Shown here piece by piece: positions 16,793-24,166 of a stretch of DNA of 38,775 nucleotides. Numbering within the stretch: position 1 is the first letter of the stretch; each line of letters starts with the position of its first letter. The translations under genes were made by a program, and so were the position numbers. The stretch is taken from contig CALDPP010000069.1 in the NCBI GenBank assembly GCA_937911345.1, forward strand, positions 1-38,775, read 5' to 3'. The notes under the pieces were generated by a model. That model was not told the DNA's origin and ran no database searches. It worked only from the letters and a program-made list of their open reading frames with translations. Origin of the DNA: an uncultured euryarchaeote. Its GTDB lineage: Archaea; Thermoplasmatota; Poseidoniia; Poseidoniales; Poseidoniaceae.

Positions 16793-17476
16793 ATGGTCTT
16801 CTTGCCGGACTCTAGACTTTACCTAGGCGCCGAGGCAGAAGTTTGGTCAGGTCTATGGATGGGTAAGCCAGCGGTAAGGAAGTTACGGCGTAACCGTGCC
16901 TGGCGCCATCCTGATTTGGAGAAACGCCTCGGCTACCGTCGGATGCTTAGTGAGGCTAGGATTTTAATTCGGATAAAGAACTCTGGATTGCCAGTGCCCG
17001 CAATTTGGGATGTCGACTTAGAAAATGGTCGCATAGTGATGGAGAAAATAGCCGGGAGGCCATTAATCGAAGTTTTGCGAGATCAATCGCTGACTAAGCA
17101 ACAAATCGATAAAGCATTGTTCAATACTGGGGCTTCAGTGAGGTTGCTGCATCGATTGGCGGTTACTCATGGTGATTTGTCAACAAATAATATTTTGATT
17201 GACGAAGATTTCAACGCAGCCCTGATTGATTTTGGGTTGTCTGCAGTTGAGTATGAAGTTGAACGTTTCGGAATAGACCTGCACGTGATGGATGAAATTT
17301 TAGGAGCTTCTCATCCAAACATTGAGAATGCAATTGATGTGTTTTTGGATGGATATCGACAGTGTGATGCTAGGGAAGGTCCAACATTGGAACTGTCTGG
17401 TGGTAAACCACCGGCTGCTAAAGAAGTAATCAAGCGCCTTGACGATGTGAGGTCAAGAGTAAGATATCACGGATAG
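16793..17476 (+). CDS. bud32: Bud32-type kinase (KEOPS subunit)
   Basis: A 227-residue atypical small Ser/Thr kinase/ATPase of the KEOPS complex, which makes t6A37 on ANN-decoding tRNAs together with Kae1, Cgi121 and Pcc1. Visible motifs: LGAEAEVW replacing the Gly-rich loop, VRKLRR with the ATP-binding Lys30, the Bud32-typical RHPDLEKRLGYRRMLSEAR with Glu54 on helix C, catalytic THGDLSTNN (Asp128, Asn133), and IDFGLS (Asp146). The end is basic (DVRSRVRYHG), like other Bud32 C termini that contact tRNA. It is a stand-alone gene, not fused to kae1 as in many euryarchaea, and no other KEOPS gene is near. The ATG at 16793 lies right behind a TATA box. It ends two bases from the convergent ferritin-like gene. 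Confidence 0.95.
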   Translation: MVFLPDSRLYLGAEAEVWSGLWMGKPAVRKLRRNRAWRHPDLEKRLGYRRMLSEARILIRIKNSGLPVPAIWDVDLENGRIVMEKIAGRPLIEVLRDQSLTKQQIDKALFNTGASVRLLHRLAVTHGDLSTNNILIDEDFNAALIDFGLSAVEYEVERFGIDLHVMDEILGASHPNIENAIDVFLDGYRQCDAREGPTLELSGGKPPAAKEVIKRLDDVRSRVRYHG

Positions 17477-17478
17477 TT

Positions 17479-17886
17479 TCAACCTACTAACAATCTCATC
17501 TCTTCTACGCTTTTCAACTCTGAGAGATAGATTTGTTCAATCGAATCATACAAGTCATCCGTTTGGTCGATTAGAGGGAGTAATTCAGCATAAACTTCAG
17601 ACGCTTTAATTTCAGTTTCTAGTGCAAAGTTTAGCATCTCGATATAGTCAGTTGTATGGGTTATCGGATGAGCACTTCTTTCAGTGACCGGAATTCCGCC
17701 TAACTGAACAATTCCTTTGCGTACAATATCTGCATGTTCAATAGATTCAGTCATTTCGGTATTAAACATCGGCGATAGTTGCAAACGGTGGATTCCTTTG
17801 ACATTAGCAGAATAGTGTGCATACATGTTTATTGCTCTTAGTTCCCAGCCTAGTGCCGCATTCATTTTTTCTATTAACTCACTCAT
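17479..17886 (-). CDS. Bacterioferritin-like four-helix protein with incomplete diiron site
   Basis: A 135-residue protein of the ferritin/bacterioferritin fold. It aligns by eye with E. coli Bfr: LGWELRAINMY matches LGNELVAINQY, and ESIEHADIV with a following GGIPV matches the ESIDEMKHAD region and its GLPN. Helix 3 starts ALETEIKA (Bfr ALELDGA). Of the six ferroxidase ligands, equivalents of Glu18 (Glu15), His54 (His51), Glu94 (Glu90) and Glu127 (Glu123) are kept. The equivalents of Glu51 and His130 are Ser48 and Ser126. The protein also ends about 20 residues short, without the fifth helix. Iron oxidation like that of Bfr is therefore doubtful; another metal site or a binding role is possible. 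The ATG at 17886 is clear, and a TATA-like AGTTTAGTG lies about 25 bases upstream. Confidence 0.75.
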   Translation of the reverse strand: MSELIEKMNAALGWELRAINMYAHYSANVKGIHRLQLSPMFNTEMTESIEHADIVRKGIVQLGGIPVTERSAHPITHTTDYIEMLNFALETEIKASEVYAELLPLIDQTDDLYDSIEQIYLSELKSVEEMRLLVG

Positions 17887-17976
17887 ACTATCAACTCTTA
17901 GGGCTCACTAAACTTTTCCCCACGCTTGTCTTACATGAGACCGTTGACACTTGGTGTTAATAAAGTAATGGAATTG

Positions 17977-18351
17977 TTAACTGATTTCTAACCTATCGCC
18001 CAACTCATAACCAAAAAATGCGAATGAAATGCATGTGAAAAATGATAGTGTTGCATAGCCTAGTGCAAGCATAAAATCATCATTCTTTAGCATTGTAATC
18101 GTCTCGACTGAAAAAGTTGACATTGTGGTAAATGATCCAAGCAAACCAACTCCGAAGAAAAGCAGCACATCTTCCGAATAACCTTGTTTGATTGCCAAAA
18201 TGGCTAACAGCCCAAGCGCAAAAGAACCGACGACATTAACAAAAAAGGTAGATGTAGGAAAACCATCGGTTTCTATCATATTCCCTGCAGCATATCGCAT
18301 TACTGCACCAATTGCACCGCCAAAGGCAACTAAGGCTACTTGCTGAAGCAT
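17977..18351 (-). CDS. crcB: Fluoride channel CrcB/Fluc
   Basis: A 124-residue protein with four transmembrane helices that forms dual-topology dimers and exports fluoride. Diagnostic motifs: GGAIGAVMRY near the N terminus, the polar FFVNVVGSFALG of TM2 with the pore Asn, and GLLGSFTTMSTFSVE of TM3 with the Phe-box and sodium-site segment. The length matches the family. A single copy is present, consistent with a homodimeric channel. The ATG at 18351 overlaps an out-of-frame ATG just upstream. I searched the 100-base divergent gap for the fluoride riboswitch core and did not find it. A TATA-like ATTTAACA lies about 27 bases upstream of the start. Confidence 0.95.
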   Translation of the reverse strand: MLQQVALVAFGGAIGAVMRYAAGNMIETDGFPTSTFFVNVVGSFALGLLAILAIKQGYSEDVLLFFGVGLLGSFTTMSTFSVETITMLKNDDFMLALGYATLSFFTCISFAFFGYELGDRLEIS

Positions 18352-18452
18352 GCATAATCGTAGTGGTTATGTGTGTTAAATCATCTCGTGAAAAAACCCC
18401 TACAGTGATATTTTATCGATAGACATGATAACTCGGATGCTCTAGCACCACT
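18352..18452. promoter_or_regulatory. Divergent intergenic region crcB / HAM1-type gene
   Basis: A 101-base AT-rich gap. On the minus strand ATGATTTAAC lies at the distance expected for a crcB TATA box. On the plus strand TATTTTATCG (about 18410-18419) and CATGATAAC (about 18424-18432) are candidates for the downstream gene. No hairpin, riboswitch or RNA gene was recognised. Confidence 0.4.
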
Positions 18453-19118
18453 ATGAGTCCGACAGTTTGGTTCTTGACTGGCAACACAGGAAAACTTGCT
18501 GAAGCAAATAATCACTTGACTAAACTTGGGTACAATGTTAGACAATTAATTGTTGAAAATGATCAATTGTATGAGCCTCAAGCGGCAACATTAGAAATTG
18601 TTGCAGAATCTAAAATAAATCAAGCGATAGAACACCTGCCTAACGAATTCGTTGATGGTGATATGATTTTAGTTGAGGATGCAGGATTATTTGTCTCTGC
18701 GCTAGATGGATTCCCTGGAGTATATTCATCATATGTGTATTCAACTATTGGGAATTTAGGGATTATTAGGCTGCTTAGCCATTTAGAAACCGAAGACCCA
18801 GTTTCAAGCGCTAATCTAAGAGCGGCTCAATTTAGAGCAGTTGCAGTCATGTGGCGTGATGGTGAAATCATCGTAGGGGAAGGGATTTGTCCGGGTCACA
18901 TAGCCACTGAGCCAATGGAGGGCAATGGATTTGGGTTTGACCCGATATTCATTCCTTATGACCTAGATGCAGAATTCCAACCACTTGAAGCTGGGACTTA
19001 CGGAGAGCATAGCACTCACGGCAAAACCTTTGGCGCAGTAGATGTGGAAGTAAAAGGCAAGTTTTCTCATCGAAGCAGGGCACTAAAAAACTTGTTTAGC
19101 CAATTGCCATCAGCATGA
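18453..19118 (+). CDS. rdgB: XTP/dITP diphosphatase (HAM1/RdgB family)
   Basis: A house-cleaning enzyme that hydrolyses dITP, ITP and XTP to monophosphates and pyrophosphate, keeping deaminated purines out of nucleic acids. The family opening WFLTGNTGKLAEANNHL matches the T(G/S)N..K..E substrate motif. VEDAGLFVSALDGFPGVYS is the core metal and base-binding segment, NGFGFDPIFIP is the GFGYDPIF box, and SHRSRALK is the C-terminal SHR motif. At 221 residues it is slightly longer than the usual 185-200. The ATG at 18453 is the only start that keeps the first motif at the N terminus. It stands alone, divergent from crcB. Confidence 0.95.
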   Translation: MSPTVWFLTGNTGKLAEANNHLTKLGYNVRQLIVENDQLYEPQAATLEIVAESKINQAIEHLPNEFVDGDMILVEDAGLFVSALDGFPGVYSSYVYSTIGNLGIIRLLSHLETEDPVSSANLRAAQFRAVAVMWRDGEIIVGEGICPGHIATEPMEGNGFGFDPIFIPYDLDAEFQPLEAGTYGEHSTHGKTFGAVDVEVKGKFSHRSRALKNLFSQLPSA

Positions 19119-19151
19119 TAAATTAGAACCAATTGGGCGAGAGTGAGGGAC

Positions 19152-20048
19152 ATGGGATTTTTGAGGACGCTTTGTGGACTTGTTGCTGCAAGTGCGGGTA
19201 TTTTCTATCTCACGTCAGCATCTAGTCTTTCCGACAACGGCTCATGGACTCTAATTGGAATTACTTTTGGTGCTACCTTTGCTTGGGTTTTACTTGGCGG
19301 TAGAGGTGTCAAGCAGGGAGCTCGAATTGCTTCTGCACAGACAATTGATACTGTTACTGAACCGGCGATGGTTGAAACAGAAGAGGAAGCGGCAGATATT
19401 CCGCCTCCAGTCACTGCTGATGAAAACCTAGACGGAGTTTCTTTACGAGAAAGGAAGATGGCCAAAATAAAGTCTGCTAACCAACAAGAAAACGACTCTG
19501 ATGAAGAGGTTGAAGAACTTGTCACTGTTGAGGTAACTCTCGAAAATGTACACACCGCTGATGAATATGTAGTCGACGTCAGCCCTGAATCAGTAGAAGA
19601 TGCAGATATTGAAATGACAGTTTCCAATCGCAGAGTCAAACATCAAGAAATTAGACAAAGAATCGAAAAGCGAAGACGCAATCAACTCGCAGAAATAAGA
19701 GCCTCAACAGTCAGAATGTGGGAAGAACACAACGAGGGTGAAGATCTAGTTGCGGTTTTACAAAATCCACAACATGGAATGAATGTTATCGATGAGCCAC
19801 TAAAGCCAGAGGCTGGCCATGTATACGGGGCTACCTTCATACGTCTTGATGAAGGTACAATTCTCAAACTAAGAACGCCACTAGACTCTGGATTTGAAGA
19901 AGTTGAGAAGAAGGCAAAATTGCCAGAACTGCCGGGTTTAGACGGTATGCCATTACCCCCACTGCCGGATGGAAATTTGCCATTGCCTCCATTGCCTAAC
20001 GCAAGCGATGCGCTCGCTGCAATGAAGTTACAAATGGATGAAGATTGA
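19152..20048 (+). CDS. Membrane-anchored acidic protein with Pro/Leu-rich tail, function unknown
   Basis: Not recognised. About 298 residues: two hydrophobic helices near the N terminus (about 5-24 and 31-48) form a hairpin anchor. A very acidic, low-complexity region (about 65-150, rich in Glu, Asp and Val) follows, then a strongly basic predicted helix (RRVKHQEIRQRIEKRRRN, about 155-175). A small folded segment (ATFIRLDEGTILKLR) comes next, then a tail of repeated L-P-x-L-P units (PLPPLPDGNLPLPPLP). The tail could serve as a ligand for a proline-recognising partner, and the basic helix could bind nucleic acid or lipid; both are inference. The start could be the GTG at 19143 or the ATG at 19152; a TATA-like GATAAATTAG lies about 26 bases upstream of the latter. 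Confidence 0.7.
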   Translation: MGFLRTLCGLVAASAGIFYLTSASSLSDNGSWTLIGITFGATFAWVLLGGRGVKQGARIASAQTIDTVTEPAMVETEEEAADIPPPVTADENLDGVSLRERKMAKIKSANQQENDSDEEVEELVTVEVTLENVHTADEYVVDVSPESVEDADIEMTVSNRRVKHQEIRQRIEKRRRNQLAEIRASTVRMWEEHNEGEDLVAVLQNPQHGMNVIDEPLKPEAGHVYGATFIRLDEGTILKLRTPLDSGFEEVEKKAKLPELPGLDGMPLPPLPDGNLPLPPLPNASDALAAMKLQMDED

Positions 20049-20059
20049 GCCTCTTATTC

Positions 20060-20902
20060 TCAACAGTCTTGCCACTTCGGCTTACTTCTTTCCATGAATG
20101 CTTTAACTCCTTCTTCCTTGTCTTTACTGTCAAATAGATTGGCAAACTCTTGTGCTTCTATTGCTATGCCTTGGTCTAAGGTGTTGTTTAATGCTGCTTT
20201 GATGGTCCGCTTCGCAGCGGTCAAAGTAAAAACGGATTTGCTACCAATTTTATTTGCCATATCCAAGGTAAAATTTTCCAGTTCCTCTGATGAACAGACA
20301 TGGTTTACCAAACCAATTGATTTAGCCTCAACCGCATCAATCATTTCGCCAGTCATTACCATTTCTAGCGTCTTGCCATAGCCAATCAATTTGGCTAACC
20401 GTTGAGTTGCTCCATAACCCGGGATTAATCCCAGATTAATTTCAGGAGTTCCAAATTTAGCTCGATCGGATGCAATTCTAATGTCACAAGAGCATGCTAC
20501 CTCGCATCCTCCACCCAAAGCAAATCCGTCAACCATTGCTATGGTTGGTTTAGTTAATCCCCAAAGTGCTTCTACAGCATTATCAGTGAACTTAATTTTC
20601 GTAGCAACACTATCCATTCCGACAAATTCCGAAATGTCAGCACCGGCAACAAATGCATTTGGTTTTGGCCGCTTTCCTTCCTCTGCAGGTAATGGTTTAG
20701 CCCCGGCAATTATGACGCACCTTATCGATTTGTCATTCTCAACCCAAGCACAGAATTTCTTCAATGAATCCATGACTTCTGCGTTCAAAGCGTTCAATTT
20801 ATTTGGTCGATTTATTGTCGCTTTTGCAATGTATCCATCTATTGAATCATCATTCAATGGAATTTTTTCTACCGTCAGAACTGATGTACTTGGGTCGTCC
20901 AT
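20060..20902 (-). CDS. Enoyl-CoA hydratase (crotonase family)
   Basis: A 280-residue crotonase that hydrates trans-2-enoyl-CoA in beta-oxidation-like pathways. The oxyanion-hole segments are FVAGADISEF and GFALGGGCEVACSCD. Both catalytic glutamates of true hydratases are present: Glu134 in GGGCEVA and Glu154 in GTPEINLGLIPGYGATQRL. This distinguishes it from the second crotonase at 31502. The frame stays open upstream to 21202, but that extension lies opposite the ABC ATPase gene and is non-coding. The family N terminus begins at the ATG at 20902. A longer than usual loop at about 70-82 (LPAEEGKRPKPNA) precedes the oxyanion segment. It is divergent from the ABC transporter genes. It may supply the hydratase step for the CoA-ester pathway at 30-36 kb, but it is not in that cluster. 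Confidence 0.93.
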   Translation of the reverse strand: MDDPSTSVLTVEKIPLNDDSIDGYIAKATINRPNKLNALNAEVMDSLKKFCAWVENDKSIRCVIIAGAKPLPAEEGKRPKPNAFVAGADISEFVGMDSVATKIKFTDNAVEALWGLTKPTIAMVDGFALGGGCEVACSCDIRIASDRAKFGTPEINLGLIPGYGATQRLAKLIGYGKTLEMVMTGEMIDAVEAKSIGLVNHVCSSEELENFTLDMANKIGSKSVFTLTAAKRTIKAALNNTLDQGIAIEAQEFANLFDSKDKEEGVKAFMERSKPKWQDC

Positions 20903-20987
20903 GAACCTGCTATTGCAATCAACTTCATGATTTATCCGATTGTGGTTGAATCCAATAATACATAGAATAGAACAGATACGAATAATC

Positions 20988-21764
20988 ATGGGTGACGATG
21001 CGCCACTAGTCAAAGCAGTTGATATGGCAAAGAAGTATGGTGACTTTATTGCTCTCCATCCACTAAATGTGGAGGTACACTCAGGGGAATTTTTTGGAGT
21101 ATTCGGTCCTAACGGTGCAGGAAAATCAACATTTATCAAACTACTAACTGGGCAGTTGAAACCAAGTAAAGGACAAATCGAAGTTTTGGGAATAAATGCC
21201 ACGAAATCACCTCAAAAAGTCAAAGCCAATATTGGAATTGTTCCTGAATCTGAGTCGCCGCCATCTTACTTGACTCCGGTAGAATTTCTACAATTTGTTG
21301 CAAAACTAAGAGATCTTGACGACAGTGACAACGAGGTAGAATACTGGTTAGATTGGTTTGGTCTTGAAGAAAAGCGGAATACAATGTGCAAGGACCTCTC
21401 CAAGGGGCAGCGTCAAAAGGTAATGCTAGCATCAGCCTTCATACACAAGCCTAAGTTATTATTTTTGGATGAACCATTTGCCAATTTAGACCCAATTTAT
21501 CAAAGAAAATGTCGCGAATGGTTGCTTGAACATGTCAAAAATGGCGGGACTATTTTCCTATGTTCACACGTTCTTGAAATGGCAGAGCGAATGTGCAATA
21601 GAATGGCAATAATCAATGATGGCAAGGTACTTGCTGCTGGCACTGTGCGGGGTCTTAAACAAAACTCAGAGGAGACACTTGAAGATGTGTTCATTCGCCT
21701 GGTAGGCAAATCGATTGAGGACGTTGAGAAATTATTCGAACAAGAGGTAAGTGAGGAGGAATAA
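20988..21764 (+). CDS. ABC transporter ATP-binding protein
   Basis: A 258-residue ABC-2-type ATPase. Walker A GPNGAGKST, the Q-loop region near VPESESPPS (a Glu sits where Gln is usual), signature LSKGQRQKV, Walker B LLFLDEPFANLDP and the switch His in LCSHVLEMAE are visible. The C terminus (about 225-258) is acidic and helical, typical of ATPases that drive a separate two-half permease. The frame opens upstream at 20940, but the ATG at 20988 (MGDDAPL) is the family start. It overlaps the permease gene's leader: its stop is two bases before the TTG of the permease gene, so the two form an operon. Substrate unknown; polypeptide or drug export is typical for the class. Confidence 0.93.
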   Translation: MGDDAPLVKAVDMAKKYGDFIALHPLNVEVHSGEFFGVFGPNGAGKSTFIKLLTGQLKPSKGQIEVLGINATKSPQKVKANIGIVPESESPPSYLTPVEFLQFVAKLRDLDDSDNEVEYWLDWFGLEEKRNTMCKDLSKGQRQKVMLASAFIHKPKLLFLDEPFANLDPIYQRKCREWLLEHVKNGGTIFLCSHVLEMAERMCNRMAIINDGKVLAAGTVRGLKQNSEETLEDVFIRLVGKSIEDVEKLFEQEVSEEE

Positions 21765-21766
21765 TA

Positions 21767-23461
21767 TTGCCAGGTGCTCACATAATCTCCAGAGATTGGG
21801 ATGATGTAGATCATTCCAAATCACTGAACGGTTTAGGCACTTATTCAGGCGGTCAACAACTCTTAACTCCGCTGAAAGGGATATCATCATTTCAAGCGAC
21901 TTTTACCGTTATGTTCAAAGAAGAATTCCGCAAGAATGTTGAATTTGCTAAGGCTAGGCAGATGGTGCTGTTTCCAATGTTACTGGCGCTTGTGACTATG
22001 GTTTCTACAGTTGGTTTACAATTTCTTGTAGGAGATTCTGCCGCTCAAACAACTGATACGGATGCCAATAGTTTCACATGGCAAGAGTTACGATTTGCAC
22101 TTCACTTGCCTCTCCTAATGTTCAGTCTAGGCATGGGTACGTTTGCTTTCATGGGCAGAGATGCGTTGGTTAGAAGAACGGCCACTAAGAATCATCTGTT
22201 AGCATCACCTGCATTACAGCCTTTGCCGAACTCAATGGCTCACTTCGCATACTTTGTCAAGGATTTAGTATTCTATGTTTTACTAATCTTATCGCCCATT
22301 ATCGTTGGAATGGGTCTTGGAAAGGGACTAGACACTTTTTTCAGTATTACAACTCCCCTGGAATATTCTAGTCTACCATGGACATGGTTCGCTATGGTTG
22401 TTACTCTTGCTCAGGGCTTAGCCATCTCGTTTTTAGCATCAGCACTATGGATGAGAGGCAGACCATTCACCATCTTTGGACCGCTAGTGGTTATTCTTAT
22501 TGGTATCATTATCGGAGTAGGCGTATTTGATATCGAGACAGTATTAATTGGTTTGAGCATTCAAACCAGCAAGAACTTGTTGCTTGGAGTTATTGGATTT
22601 GGCTTATGTCTGTTGTTGGGATATTTATCATCGCTTTTGATAATTGATGATTTTGATGTTAGCGTCGTTGAAAAAGGGGATTTATTCAAACCGATTTACG
22701 ACAAATTGTCATTCTTAGGACGAGGTGAAATAAGACTCATAGTGGCAAAGGAATTCGTTGATTTATTTAGGTCAGGCTCGATTAAGAAAATGGTTGTATC
22801 CTATTCAATTCCTCTTGCAGTATTGCTTGGAATGGCTTGGCTTATCGATTTCGCAGAAGCACCAATACCGATCAATCTTCTGTCATACGCTCCTTTTTTG
22901 GGTTTCTTTGGATTCAATTTTTACTCCTGGCTAACCATTCTAGATTCTCCAGAATTCATGAATGGATTGCCAGTCAAGGTTCCACAGCTAATTAGAGCAA
23001 AAGTGATTGTATACTTCTTAATTACATCGTGGATATCGTTAATTTTCATCATCATGATGGCTTGGAGGTTAGATGAGTGGGCTTCTCTACCAACCAGTAT
23101 AATAGTGATGTTTGCTAACTCAATTTACATTGTTGCATTAACAGCATTCTTAATGGGTTTGAGGCCGAATAAAGCTATTTTTGATGCATCGATAATGATA
23201 TGGTTTTGGGTAGGCACAGTTTTGCCATTACTAGGTTTATTCTTACTATCATTTACCCAAGGAGATGTTTCTCTATACGGTAACTGGTGGGAACGTGCAT
23301 CACAAGATGGACTGGCCGCTACTGCTGGAATGTATGATGACACTATGGTTAGGCAAGGCTATGTCGGCATGCTGGCAATATCTGGTTTCCTATTGTTCGC
23401 CTCTGCAGTCCTTTGGAAATTGATGGACAGGCGTTGGGGAAGCGCTGAATTCAGTAATTAA
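21767..23461 (+). CDS. ABC-2-type transporter permease
   Basis: A 564-residue membrane protein with about 12 hydrophobic segments in two sets (about 65-290 and 345-555), separated by a soluble loop (about 292-335, DDFDVSVVEKGDLFKPIY). This suggests a fusion of two six-helix ABC-2 half-permeases in one chain. An amphipathic N-terminal region of about 60 residues precedes TM1. The start is TTG with AGGAGGA (21754-21760) six bases upstream, inside the end of the ATPase gene; no ATG is available before TM1. It pairs with the ATPase upstream as a complete exporter. I cannot assign the substrate. Confidence 0.88.
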   Translation: MPGAHIISRDWDDVDHSKSLNGLGTYSGGQQLLTPLKGISSFQATFTVMFKEEFRKNVEFAKARQMVLFPMLLALVTMVSTVGLQFLVGDSAAQTTDTDANSFTWQELRFALHLPLLMFSLGMGTFAFMGRDALVRRTATKNHLLASPALQPLPNSMAHFAYFVKDLVFYVLLILSPIIVGMGLGKGLDTFFSITTPLEYSSLPWTWFAMVVTLAQGLAISFLASALWMRGRPFTIFGPLVVILIGIIIGVGVFDIETVLIGLSIQTSKNLLLGVIGFGLCLLLGYLSSLLIIDDFDVSVVEKGDLFKPIYDKLSFLGRGEIRLIVAKEFVDLFRSGSIKKMVVSYSIPLAVLLGMAWLIDFAEAPIPINLLSYAPFLGFFGFNFYSWLTILDSPEFMNGLPVKVPQLIRAKVIVYFLITSWISLIFIIMMAWRLDEWASLPTSIIVMFANSIYIVALTAFLMGLRPNKAIFDASIMIWFWVGTVLPLLGLFLLSFTQGDVSLYGNWWERASQDGLAATAGMYDDTMVRQGYVGMLAISGFLLFASAVLWKLMDRRWGSAEFSN

Positions 23462-23534
23462 TTCATAATGAATAACTATCCATTCATACTGAATAATAGG
23501 TACTTTGATGTGTTGCCCACAATAGGACACAGCC

Positions 23535-24095
23535 ATGGGTCATGCAGTGGCAGTGTGTGGAATGCCAGGTTCTGGCAAGGGGGAGTTCGCCAACATCATC
23601 GCCGCTAACGGTGTACCAGTGCGATCCATGGGTGACATGATTCGTGCCGAAGTAAAATCTCGAGGAATAGAAGGCGGACCAACAATTTATGGTGAAGTTG
23701 CCGCTGATTTAAGAGCGAAATATGGTGAAGATGTTCTTGCTGTCAGACTTGCTGATGAGGTGACTGAGTTGCTCAAATCACATCCAATTGTGCTTATTGA
23801 GGGTATGCGTGGTACTGCTGAATATGACATTTTCAGCTCAAGATGGAACCCCAATTTCAGTAGTATTGCAATAACTGCAAATCAAGAAGTTAGGTTCAAG
23901 AGAACCCAAGAACGTGGGCGCTCCGAAGATGGTGACAGGAAACAGTTTGAGATTAGAGAGGCAAGAGAAGCAGGATGGGGGTTGTACACACTCATCGAAA
24001 ATGCAGACTTTTCCCTGAATAACGAGTCGTCATTGGAAGATTTAGTTAGAGTTGCTAATCGTTGGCTAGAGGAGTTTAAACAAAATATCACTTGA
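23535..24095 (+). CDS. UPF0200-family P-loop nucleotide kinase-like protein
   Basis: A 186-residue archaeal P-loop protein related to adenylate and dephospho-CoA kinases. Walker A GMPGSGKGEF (9-18) sits right at the N terminus. SMGDMIRAEVKSRG matches the nucleoside-binding region. VLIEGMRGTAEYDIF holds the Walker B-like strand. An Arg-rich lid follows (RFKRTQERGRSEDGDRKQFE). This combination is the UPF0200 signature found across Archaea. The substrate is not established from sequence. The ATG at 23535 is the only good start, with TATA-like ATACTGAATAATAGG upstream. Seventy bases separate it from the pilus operon, so a regulatory link to that operon is possible but not shown. Confidence 0.88.
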   Translation: MGHAVAVCGMPGSGKGEFANIIAANGVPVRSMGDMIRAEVKSRGIEGGPTIYGEVAADLRAKYGEDVLAVRLADEVTELLKSHPIVLIEGMRGTAEYDIFSSRWNPNFSSIAITANQEVRFKRTQERGRSEDGDRKQFEIREAREAGWGLYTLIENADFSLNNESSLEDLVRVANRWLEEFKQNIT

Positions 24096-24097
24096 AC

Positions 24098-24147
24098 GGT
24101 AAAATTAGTGGTTAGTGTAGCCATTTTTACCCTTCGTTTCACCGAAG
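24098..24147 (+). other. Two tandem inverted repeats ahead of the pilus operon
   Basis: GGTAAAA (24098-24104) pairs with TTTTACC (24125-24131), and CTTCG (24132-24136) pairs with CGAAG (24143-24147) around TTTCAC. The first includes five Ts and could end the UPF0200 transcript; the second could be a regulatory hairpin or operator. A TATA-like GTTATAGTT follows directly. Confidence 0.4.
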
Positions 24148-24166
24148 TGTTATAGTTATCCAATGT

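Noticed and set aside
18352-18452. Fluoride riboswitch upstream of crcB
   Set aside because: I looked for the conserved crcB motif core on the minus strand and did not find it.
20903-21202. N-terminal extension of the enoyl-CoA hydratase frame
   Set aside because: The frame is open, but the region lies opposite the ABC ATPase gene and the crotonase fold starts at the ATG at 20902.
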